Positions 34,501 through 46,109 of a DNA stretch of 64,000 nt are shown one piece after another. A model generated the notes under the pieces. That model searched no databases, had not been told where the DNA came from, and was given only the letters and a program-made list of their open reading frames with translations. A program made the position numbers and the translations under genes. Position 1 is the stretch's first letter. Every line of letters begins with the position of its first letter. The DNA is from Tanypteryx hageni (Eukaryota > Arthropoda > Insecta > Odonata > Petaluridae): assembly GCA_028673005.1 (NCBI GenBank), contig CM054116.1, positions 98,062,207 through 98,126,206 of the forward strand. The letters are read 5' to 3'.

Positions 34501-36090
34501 CACAGAGTTAGTTACCGGAGAATAGTTAAATAACTGGGAGGAACCGACGCGACGAGTAATATGTGAAGTTTTCTAAATGAAGAAACTAACAAGTAAAATA
34601 CTTTCGATGATTAATCTTGCTAGTTACTTTGCAAACCAACCAAAACTCTAACAGGTCCACAAAATTATTTATTAATTTGAATAGTATTTAGTAACATCGA
34701 AAATATTCCCCTGCTATATACGTATTATATCATGCAATGGGTACGGTAAAGAAGCATTTTGCATGCTGAAACATCGCTGTAATTTCTCCTCTACACATTT
34801 ACATAATTGTACTATTAAGCATTTATCGATATTTTGTTCAAACTCAAACATACGATAACCTGAGATAAGTTTTAGTGGTTTTTGCCTCGTTAGATGCAAT
34901 TAGTAGAAATACCTCAAGGTAAATAATTATGAATTGCATTAAAGTTGACAAAATTTGAAATGGCACTTTATTTATATAACTTTAATCGTTAGGATAAACA
35001 CAGTTTTCGAACCACTACTGTATTTGTTTGATGTCGACATTCGGTGCACTCGATACACTTAAAATTTCAACCATTTTAGGTGACATAATTGCAGCTTGAA
35101 CCTCTCTCATAATTTCTTGTTGCATAATTATAATGAAATATCAAAAGAAAGCTTCAGTCAGCAATAAACTGCGCTTTTCAAGTTCGGTTGTTGCAAAACA
35201 AAGCCTTCAGACTCTCTTTTATATTACCTAAAGTTAGAACATTCTGTCCTAAGCGCAGAAATACCATAGTTTTTAAATATCCAAGAATATATTACAAAAA
35301 GGATGTGGAGTTTTCGCCGATTCACATGATTTTTTAAACTTATCAGTTCAATTATCATCATTCATTGTGGGCGATGTTTGACCAGGAATTTAATTGCAAA
35401 TAGCCTCGGTGAAATATTTTCAGAACGGTTATGCAATTACAGACTTGGATGCTGTTATACAATTTGTCTTTTTATTGTATAATCGCACGTGTACTAACTT
35501 TGAGCTTACTCAACGGTTAACATAGCTTTTACTAATAAACCAGAAGATGGATATTTCTGCAATTAAGGAAATATAAGACGAGCATTTAAAGTTAGAATTC
35601 TTTATCTCATGTTACGGACTTTATGCGAAACCACTTTCCTCTTTACAACGGAAAATATGAATACCCCTCTATTTAAATAAATATTCATAAGTTTTTAAAA
35701 GAAGATTAATAGGCATGAATAATTTTGTATCGTAGACTCGAGACTCGCTGATATTTTCTTTGAGCATAAAAAACAACATATTAGCTATTGTTTGATATGC
35801 TATCTCCACTATGAATAAGGGATAAAGATGCTGCAATTTATGACTCACACAGAGACGGATTTAGAATGCTCAAAATGAATTTGCCATTGCCTCAGAGATA
35901 ATCTCGGAAAATATGCGTTTTTGTCCAATGCAAAATTCTCCAGTTTAGATTATTTCAAAAGTCATAGGCGTCGTTATTTTTTCACACAAATTCTTTGCCG
36001 ACCTCAGTTTTGTCAGCGAGATATTAGCGAGCGACTGAACATTTTAATGAAATAATCGGCACTGAAGGGCGGTTGATCAAGGGAGATATT
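31509..36090. other. AT-rich intergenic DNA
   Basis: I see no gene, RNA or clear transposon in this stretch. Open frames are few and short, which fits non-coding DNA. Confidence 0.6.
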
Positions 36091-36998
36091 GACTTTTGAT
36101 CGTTAATGACGTTTTTATAACGCATGAGATGACTTTCGAAATTCATGCCGCCACGTGTGTGGTCGTCGCACGTTCATCGGTGTAGCAACGGCGCCTGTGA
36201 CGGAATCGGTCTTCTTGAAGAATATAAAGACCCAACAACCCCACCCTTCGATCAAAGACATAAAAACGAAAACGATCCCCTTAGGGAATCTACTTCGGCG
36301 CGCCGACCGAGAGGGTCTTTTCACCGGCGCGACGCTCAAAAAGTTCGGTCAATCCGACTTTTCTCGTCCGTGGACTCATTCGAAGCAGCCAGTCATTCAG
36401 CGGCTGCTCATTTCTAGGTCTCGGGATCACATCCCCATCGAACTGAATTCAGTCCGCGCGGAGATATTCTAGGACAAGCATTCGACGTCGAGTTGCGAAA
36501 ACGAATCGCGCGCGTAAATACGCTGAAAATGATCCACGGGGACCATTACGTTATTACGAGTCCTATTTGCTCGCGTCCCGCCCAGCGTTTTTCTTTATTT
36601 ATCGTGTTAGGATTTAATTAATTTTTGCGTGCTGAAGTTCACGGCGGAACATCGCCCAGAGGCAAAAACTAGGAACAAATCGAGGGTGAGTTGGTGAGGA
36701 GGGAAGGGGGGAGATTTGAGGGTGAGGGAGCGGAACGCCGACATGCGCAGCACCCGACCCGCGCTCCGGAGGAAGGTGGTGGTGCATCGGGTTACACTCC
36801 GCAGCAATGCACAAGACTTCTTTCGTTGCCCAATCTCACCCTCCCACCATAGCCGCCGCAACCGCCATTCCAACCCCTCCCCACCTCCTCCGACCCTACC
36901 ACTTCCCGCAACAACTTCCTCCCCTCTCGGCCTCCCTCCCCGACGCCTCTTCCCCTCTTTCCATCCTTTCCTCGGCAGCTCTCACCCGCTCGCTTCAA

Positions 36999-37176
36999 TC
37001 AGTTTGCCATTACCATCGGGAGAGGCAGCAGTCGGCCTGTTTCATTCTCTCCCGCGCGCGATATCTCCGTCGGCCGCCCGCATCTAACGTTATAACAGAG
37101 GACACGACGGAAGTGGAGACCTACTAAGTCTTTCGGAGAGCTAAGAGAAGCAGAGGCAACGCGGGATTTCGTAACG
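36999..37176 (+). promoter_or_regulatory. Candidate transcription start and 5' UTR exon in CpG-rich block
   Basis: Within a CpG-rich region (about 36100-37700), an arthropod initiator TCAGTT lies at 36999-37004. It is followed by GC-rich sequence running to a good splice donor, ACG|GTAAGC, with the exon ending at 37176. This is what a non-coding first exon would look like. No downstream coding exon was recognised, so the gene, if real, is unidentified. Open frames across the block are overlapping and lack known domains. Confidence 0.25.
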
Positions 37177-37699
37177 GTAAGCGAGCGAAATGATCGAAAA
37201 AATCTCCTTCGTTCTGCGGCCAACTTTGCATTCCGCGACCTCTCGTGTTACCCGGTTCCACGCCGGCGCTTCCTCCTTGCCGCTATACGCTTCGGTTTCT
37301 TTCACCTCTCGCGTTCATCCGCCGCTTCTTTCCTATCTCGTTTACCCCTTTCGGAGAGTCGACGGGAGCAATTGGATATGGACAGGAAAGGTGCTTCGAG
37401 AGGTTGCCGCCAGAGGCGCTGATCACACCTTTTCGCCTGCGTTCGAAAGTGGAAAAAAAAGACGCGATGAGATTTCCGCCGCGCTCTTTGGAGCTTCGTT
37501 CTGGCGACTTTCGACTATCTCACACTGGATTTTTAAGGCGCGGGAGAACGGAAAGGGACAGGGAAGCGACGTAAAAAAAAGAAATGCGTGATAGTCGGGA
37601 AGAAGAACGACCATTGTTCCGTTTACGCGTAAACACCTGAGAAAATAATCTTTTAGACTTTTCCAACCGATTCGCCTTTTAGCTCTTTCATGTACGCCC

Positions 37700-40600
37700 A
37701 TTTCGCGCAGGTCATAAAATGCTTGTTATAAATTTCGGTCGGATTTTTATTATTCGCGATTCGGAGGGATGCGGCAAACGCCTGTATTTTTACGACTCAG
37801 ATGCCCTGAATCTGTAAACTTCCTTCGATTAATGGCATGCGAGAATAAATTGTAAACTAAATAGCTTTGATAAAAGATTCTATTCTTGAAATTTACAAAT
37901 TAATTAAAGTGTACGCTTCTGGTACAATATTTATTACTCAAAAGCCGGTCGTTCCTTATGAAATGGTATCGTCTGAAATTTTGCAAAAAGCGATTTCCTT
38001 GTAATTAGTCATTTTTGCTTTATTATCAATTTTATCCTTAAACACGGCTATGTTAATGCATTCATTGCGGCGTATAAGTCCACCGTGAATTTTTGTTTTA
38101 CAAGTTTGTTTAGGCACATTACAGACCGTATAAGTCGACCAAATTCATTCATTTAAGAAATACTTTCAATGAAGTATTTTCTGGCGAAATCGATGACCAG
38201 AATCGAAAAAAATAGGGAAATAAATGTCTTAATAAGGTGTAGCCGATTTGATGAAGGGTAAATATGCTGGGAATTTTAATGACACACATTACGGCACGTG
38301 CCAACACACTTTGATGTCTAATGCGAATTATAGTGAAATTTATCCAGACTAGCGATCATGGATGTATGCTAAATAACTTGTAAACTTTGAAACATCAGCC
38401 TTGATAAGTTTAATTGTTTAGACCGAGGATTAGTAATATTTCTCAATTTTGATGTCATTTACTTGGAATTTAAGATGCCCGTTTTATGGTCAGCCAATAA
38501 ATCGACCTTAATTTTTTAAGCGTTTTTAAAGCCTCAAATGTCGACTTTATACGTCGAGATTTACGGTGTTTATACATAAGTATAAAAACATTGCATAATG
38601 TATGTGTATACATACTACCTTCTTCATTGGGCCATTGCAATTTTAAACTGGTGAATTGTAGTAATTTATTTATTTATTTCAATAACTCGTACTTTATTTA
38701 CATTCAACATTAACAACAAAATCAATCAGGTACAACCATGCCTTATTCGAACCCGCAATCCTAGCATTTGGAGTGTCACCGTAACCACCCCTCTATCAAT
38801 TCCGAATTTATAGTAAAATCTATTTTATTTATAAAATAATGAGCTTGCCAGAGAATTACTAAGTTCGTGTCATGGCTAAAAATTTCAAGAATAAGCGCTA
38901 AAAATAAAAAAATGAAAAATTGCTTAACTCGGATATCGCCAATTTGTTGTGACTATTGGAGATACCCGAGATAAGTACTTTTTAAATTTTTTATTCATGA
39001 AAATGAGTGATATATATATGTGAATAAGGGTGTCTAGGAGACTTCCTTATTTACAAAACTATCTCCTGATTAAAATCTTAAGTAAACTGGGAAATCGCTA
39101 GCCCGGATCGTGAAAATCGAAAGAGATATCTATTTCCTGTAAAAACTTGTGAATCTTACCTTCATTGGCGAATCAACACCTTCCACCCTAGACCTGACAG
39201 GCTATGAGATCTTGTTACGCAAAAGAGAACAATCATAAAATCTTGTCACGGTGGAGGGATTTTTATCCAAATTAATATCCTGTCTTTTGAACGTTAAGCA
39301 CATGTATGATGAAAGTTATGATTAACGATGGTCAGAGGAGATAATGTGGATCTCACATAAAAATAATAATTTAGCCTTTGGAAAAATGCGGAAGGGAATA
39401 AACAATTAAGAACGTGTATCCGATGGTCAAATATACTATTTTTCTATTTCACAACATTGTGTTAGTCATATGCAGGTTTCATTAAATATATTTTTCTGCA
39501 TATGCACGCATTGAAGATTCATAGAAATCCTATGTCCAGCTATTCATCGAAAAAGTAGGACGTTGGCGATTGCAAGTTGCGCTGCCATAACGTATAGAAT
39601 CTTTTTTCCCTTAACTGGAAAAGCCTCACTTTCTTTAAAATCTTTCTTAAATTAATTTCTATATTCTCACTATGTAACAGTATTACAGGTTGAAATATCA
39701 TCATCTCATTTCGTTATTTCTTTGATTATATGGTAAAACGTTCCAGTATTGTGGAAATTCCTAACCCGCGTAGAGATAGGAAAAGTTTTGTTTAACTTTC
39801 CAATCATTGTATACAATCCGTGCACATGGTTTATCTCTGCCTGCGACGGAACATTAAATAAAATACAATTGAAAGAAGACGAAATGAATATTTTAATGCT
39901 TTTTTTAATTACTACTATGCATCGTATCTAAAAAAACTTGTTTTTGTAAAAAGATCCATTATTCTCGTTCATCTCGCTCAGCGCAAAGTGAAATTATTGA
40001 GATGTTTGCACTTCAGAACTCCATTAAGGGCCTTCAGAAATTTCCGACGAGGCTCCGTGCGTTTATCTTGTCAAATTTAAAGATGGTCAACGTTGAACAA
40101 AGAGGCTAGGAAAAGGAACATCGCGACGAAATGATCTCATTTCCTGGTTCGCGCCTCCTCTCGTCTCACCTTCGTATCCGATGAATAACGTCGGTTGGCA
40201 ATGTTAATGCTCAAACGCTTTCACCTTTGGTTTGGAAAGCGTAGAAAACACGCGGTGGCTATGCGAATCATATAAATGCACTTGTTTGGTAATTTGGCGC
40301 GAGGGAAATTTTAATTGATTTATCTTTTTTTGGTGGACGTGAAATTTTCCTCGACACGGCTTAGCGATGAGGCGGATAATCTTTACGATCGATCTCAGCA
40401 GCGCCTTTTCGGAATAAATTTTAAATGCTCGCAAAACTGTGGCCGCGCTATTGCCGGAGGATGATGGCTATTGGGTTAACGAGATAAATATTTATGATAT
40501 ACTAGCTAATTACCCGGGCTTTGCCCCATGTTCACAGGTTCGAGTTTTTCGTGCTCGTATCACTCGCTAATATTTTAATTCAAACTCAAGGTATTCTAGA

Positions 40601-43600
40601 GGTAAACCTTCAAATAAGTGGTTCGTTTGTTAACTCTCACTTTTAGGTTTCGAAAAATCATGTGCTGGCCACATGAAAATACAAAACTGGTGTTTCTCCA
40701 CGCCAGAACGACCTAGGCTTTCAAATGAGCCGTCATATACCTCGGTAGGTTCTTCCGTTCACTCTCAATTTTAACTCTCGGAAAGTCATGTGCTGGCTAA
40801 AGGAAATACCAATATTATTCAATGTTCCACAGTTTATCCATTTAGTGTATCATTATAAGTCTAAATCCTAAATTTGGTTGGTGGATATGAAGCTAAAATG
40901 GCGGAGTTATAGCCGTTCAAAGAGCATTACATACGTACAGACAGGTTAAAATTTCGCCTCCAAAATCCAACTACGCTCTTCCTTTTCATCATATTAGATA
41001 GCATGCCAAGTTTAGTGGCTCTAGGATTTGTATAGCTGATCAAACAAACAGACAAACACTTGGAATTATATTATAGATTCTCCTGGTAGTTGTCGATGGC
41101 GATCTGTATGAAACGGGAGAGGTCATATTTTCACTCAAACTGCGAGGTACGCGAACTGAAAATATAGCCTCGAGGAAAATATCAATTTTCTTCCGCTGAA
41201 TATTCCGTCTTTGTTGGCTGTTAATTTATTGAAAAAAGGAGCCCCGTTGAAAATGTTGCGAATATTTTTTCAGTCTAAATCGCAACTAGTTTTGCAATTT
41301 GATGTTGTGACTTGCAAGTAATAGGAAGTTATGGTGCGGTTGAGAAACGAAGAACCAGAACTCTTTTATGTATCTGAAGATGGGACTAATTTTAATGAAG
41401 GTAAGCGGGAATAGAGCTTCCGAAAAAAATCAGGCTGAAGGGCACATGTCAAGGCTGTTGTGGAGTTGATTGTGAATTCGCCGCAGCTTCAGATGATAAA
41501 TTAGCGTAACGTCCACTTTAAAAGACTAACAGGAAGATCCTGTGCACACACTGACTTTTCATATTTCTGCGTACAAATAAGAATATTAAAATTTTTTGAA
41601 TGGAATATACCTTATAAGAACAATTTTGAATTTGCCCTTGAACTTTTATTTTTGTGTACAGCATTTAAATAATTGAATCCCCTCGTAAAAGTCGCGTGTG
41701 CCAACCAATGCCAATGATGTGGATATTTTAAAATCGTGACCATCTGAATGAGTCATTTAACTTTTTTCACGTTTTTTATAATAATTATTATTATTAACAT
41801 GAAAATTAAATAACCATTATTCTTAATACTGACCAGTTAAAGGACGCCAACTAGAAACCAAGTAAATGGATGTTATTAATGGAGAATTTCTCGGAGGCAG
41901 TAATTTTAACTGTTGCTTTTGTATTATTTTTATTAAATAAGGTAACATAATTTATTTTATTTATATTGCACATTTATAAACTTCCTCTTCAAATGTACGG
42001 GTAAAGGAAGTATAATTACTCTTTGCGGTATTTTTCATAAAAAAGTTTGCATCTATGATTGGATTGGCAAAAGAGACCTTGAGGCGATAATGATAGTTAA
42101 TTGTGTGCAATTTTAAACGGAGATCTCAGTTAAGAGATAGGTAAAAATTGATATATTAAAATACGGAAATGAGGCTTGTACTGAAATAAGACGGATGTCT
42201 CAACAAGAAGCATTCATGATCTAGGTGCGGCTTATAACAAATGCATTAACACGGAGGGAGGAGAAAATGAACGAGTGTCGTTTATGTAAGCGAAAGAGAG
42301 ATCCTTATAAAATTACGTAAATAAGAAACGGTTCAGGCAAATATTAAGGGTATGAGTTATATTGAAATGGAATACCGAGAAGGGATTTAAGACGATCGAT
42401 ATTTTAGTAGTTAACATGATGGGGAAGAGGTCGCTACGAAAAAATCAAGGGAAATACTTCAGGAGAAATATCCGTGGACATAAATTTAAGAAGAAACATT
42501 TCGATAAAAACTACCTATTCTTGATAACTTCTTTATTAAATCGGTTTCAACAACTTTTTCCTTTGCCTGTGATACTCTTTGGTACCACTAGAAGGCAACT
42601 GCAGATTTTATTTCGCGTATACTTTTACGAGAAGATATTAATCATCCAACTACATGCATAAATTATTTTCAAAGATTTTATGACTTCAGAATTATGACAT
42701 GACGGCCTCTCTGATACGAACAGTAGTTTGCGGTGCTTGGCAGGCTATTAATTAGTTTGTACGGCTGTCTCTTTGATATGAATGGAAATTGAACGAACAA
42801 TAATGTGTAGAATTTTCATACAAGCTTGAGAATATTTTATGAGAAATCTATTTCTCTCGGAGTGTAATTTGAGTAATTGGAGAAATGTAGAAATCTGCCT
42901 CGAGACTTAAAGTTATTTAATTTGTAGGATATCTTTGGACACCTTTTTCATTTGAAATGCGAAAGAGATTTACACGGATAAATTACTTTTACATAACTTC
43001 ATGCACGTTTTACTTATTTTTACTGGAGGAAGTGTCATATTAATAAATCGAACCATAATTTTTACCAATAGCTAAGCACTCTTTGCTAAGGAAAGTGATT
43101 TTATTCTGATTTTTAGGGTCCAGGAGGTTTTAATTTATCGAAATATTTTGTTAAAAAAATAAAGGAAATTCTATATCTTATCAAGGTCCAAAAACGTTTT
43201 TAACAAATGATTTTTTATGCAATAAAAACAAATTATATCTCATTAGTGATTAGTACTTAAAAATTAAACTATACACCACATATTGTTCGAATGTTTTTAA
43301 TATGTGTGCATACGTAGTTGTGAATAAAATAATTTATAGTGCTAACCTTGTATTTATAAAGAGCACAAAATAAAATAACTCTCCTATCATTAATTTACTT
43401 ATCATCGTCATACCCCCACCCCTGTACGGAGAAAACGTGTTTTTTTGCTTCTCGAATATTTTCTGGAGGTCGTGGCGACCAAACATCCGGACGAATCTGC
43501 CTCAGAACCACTGTTCATGACTATAATTTTGTTGCTACGAAAAAATATTAATTACGGAACATTTCAATTATGACGTTTATTTCTAAAAGAAGTTCGGAAA

Positions 43601-44880
43601 AAGCGTTACCATCATAAGATATTTATCTTTCTCAGAGAATTGTTGGTTTTGATGTTCCGGATTTAAATTTACGATAATCATTTTCTTCACTCACCACGCA
43701 AGGCTTTCTCGTAATACTGTTAAACCCCTCGAGCCATTATTATCGAAAGGTATCCGAATTTCATCTTAGCGACCAGTTATAAAATCCAAGTATTTGCATC
43801 AACTATTAAATGACTGCTACTGGTTAAAACGCCTGCTCTACAAACCACAATGTGAAAGGCAAAAAAATAAACAAAGTTGAAATTTACGAAGAGAAATAAA
43901 ATTCTACTCATTTTTATTTTCATTTATAAAAAATATCCTTATGATCGCATATACTGACTAACTCAAAAGATTGGCGAAAAAAATTAAACCAAATTATTAT
44001 CGGTATCGGTCAAAGTATTTCTCGGTAAACTATTTTGTCGCCTATTGTATTGTTGTTTACTGTCGTAATACATAAAATTTCTCGAATTCTTTGCATTCTG
44101 ACGCGCGATTGGCTGTGAAAAATGGAAAATACAATAAAAGTCTGGCGGCTTTCAGTGTTTGGACTTGAAATTTCTCGATAATTGGTTCAAATGCCAATTT
44201 GTTTGTTAAATTACTTTTTTAAATTATCAGAAGTTATTTTCTGTGCATGAAAAAATTAGCGAAATCAGTATCATTAATCCTTTTCTTGTTCCCGTTGAAA
44301 ATTATAATATTTTCTTCGTAAAAACTTGATAAAAAATTCTTCGAATAAAAATATTTGAAGCGCTAACATTAATAGAGGCAAAATTTCAGTAGTCTTTTAC
44401 TCTAAAATGTTCGAAATGTAGACGCTATAATGTTCAAAACACAACTTCGTCCTTCGTTCTTAAACCCGCGAGATCGAGGCCTTGCCACATAAACACTGCG
44501 TAGAAATTCAAATAAACAATATATATACTTTGAGATTCTCATACCAGCGACAGGCATCCGACCCTCTCGCTTTGAAATGAATTCATATTCACTATGACGG
44601 CGAGGACGGAATTTTGAAACTGGTGATGAAATGGTATTTTTTCTGTGGGATCTCGGAGAAACTCTGAAAACACGACGGAGACCAAAGAAATCGGGAGGTT
44701 ATAATAGTTACATAATGCTATCATCAGATCTGGTTGCGATAAATTTTTCAACCCAATAGTTTTGAATCTTTTGATCCAATTAATTAAAAGCACATAAAAA
44801 TTAATCATCAAATGTTGCCTCCATCGGTTAGCGTCTGCGGGACCTATTTTTTTCTAATTCCAAAATATTATGCTAAACAG
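37700..44880. other. AT-rich intergenic DNA with dispersed repeats
   Basis: No protein-coding gene can be supported. It contains a tRNA-derived SINE (38660-38810) and a repeat-like segment at about 40500-41080. The latter begins TACCCGGGCTTTGCCCC and ends with a CAGACAAACA-type tract and TATTATAGAT. Several shorter motifs recur elsewhere in the window. Confidence 0.5.
38660..38810 (-). mobile_element. tRNA-derived SINE fragment
   Basis: On the minus strand, a GTGGTTACGGTGACAC segment resembles a pol III A box. It is followed about 35 nt later by GGGTTCGAATAAGG, which closely resembles a B box. Past a unique segment the sequence ends in an AAATAAATAAAT tail at about 38686-38669. This order is typical of tRNA-derived SINEs. 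No clear target duplication was identified. Confidence 0.55.
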
Positions 44881-44885
44881 ATCGT

Positions 44886-44888
<3 letters not shown>

Positions 44889-44942
<54 letters not shown>
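44889..44942. repeat. AT microsatellite
   Basis: An (AT)n tract of about 54 bp. Sequence beyond it (44943-45980) shows no recognisable gene. Confidence 0.9.
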
Positions 44943-44944
<2 letters not shown>

Positions 44945-46109
44945 GCGGCTGATAATGTTACGTAACGATTCAAAACGGCATTCCAACGATCCATATTTCG
45001 TCCAGATACCGCTTTTCGTCGTGTCAGGTCTCCCGTTCGTCTGGAGGGTGCAAATAAAAGAACCGCCTCAATGACGAACGTAGAACTTTCATATACGAAT
45101 TTCGGTTCTCCCGGATGAAACGGATGAAGTGGCCGGTCCAATGAAAGTGGATAACACCCGAATCAAGATTTCGAGTGGTCGTCTATACCGGTTTTTGGGA
45201 GCTCAGGGCTTAAAAGGTTTGGTGAAAGCTTTCTAGGGATAACCGGGAGTATGTAGCGATTCTGGATTGAGTGTATTTGGGAGAAATGGGGAAGGCAATT
45301 TTGAAACGCGATTGCAAAACGACGAGAGATTTTGAGGGCTCAAGGCGGATGAGGGGATGATAGTTAGGGAAAATGGGGTGAGAATAATGATTATAAAGAG
45401 ATATGAAGAGGTCGAGGAGTTGAGAAGCAGTTTAGGCTGTCGACAGCCGAGTGGGAAGTTGTGTAAGTCAGTATTGATGAATGGTTGTAAGTTGAGAGAA
45501 AGAAATGGAGGATAAAATAAAAAAAACAACGGCCGAGGAAATCAATTGATGGCTAAATAGGGATCATTAAAGTAATCATCGACTTCAAAGGAAAAAATAG
45601 ATAATGGTAATTACCACGATTAAAAACCATTGACTTCAAAGGAAAAAATCTCGCGGATTTGTATCACTTCCGGTAAAAAAGATTAATGAGGTAAGTTTGG
45701 CTTGTTCTTTTCTGTGGCGTACTCCAAATTCCGTAAAAACGTTTTTTGGCGGTTTGATCAAGCTTTAAAAAAAATGTGGGTGAAAAAATTTAAAAGGAAA
45801 GAGGAAAACCGGATTTACCTGAATGGGCAATGCGTTTTTTCTTACTAAGGGAGCTTATGAGGAGCTTTTTGTTTTTGTTTCCTATCTTCCCGAAAGAAAA
45901 ATATTTTAAAGTGGTTTTTTACTCTAGATGATGAAATTTTTACGTAAAACACTCTTCGAAACCAATGAGGAAATGTTCAGTTTAACCCTTTCGGGACCAT
46001 AAGAAAACTAAGATAAAAATAATTTTAAAAAATAATTTCAGTTTTTTGGGGAAAGTTATTATTGTATTTAAAATCGCATTAACATAACCTCCTTATAGAG
46101 AAATCGTAC

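Noticed and set aside
36145..37591. Several overlapping frames in the CpG-rich block
   Set aside because: Multiple frames on both strands are open because of composition. None has domain similarity, so no gene is called.
44854..45141. 95-codon minus-strand frame beside an AT microsatellite
   Set aside because: It extends through the (AT)n tract and shows no known domain. Possibly part of a dispersed repeat but unsupported.
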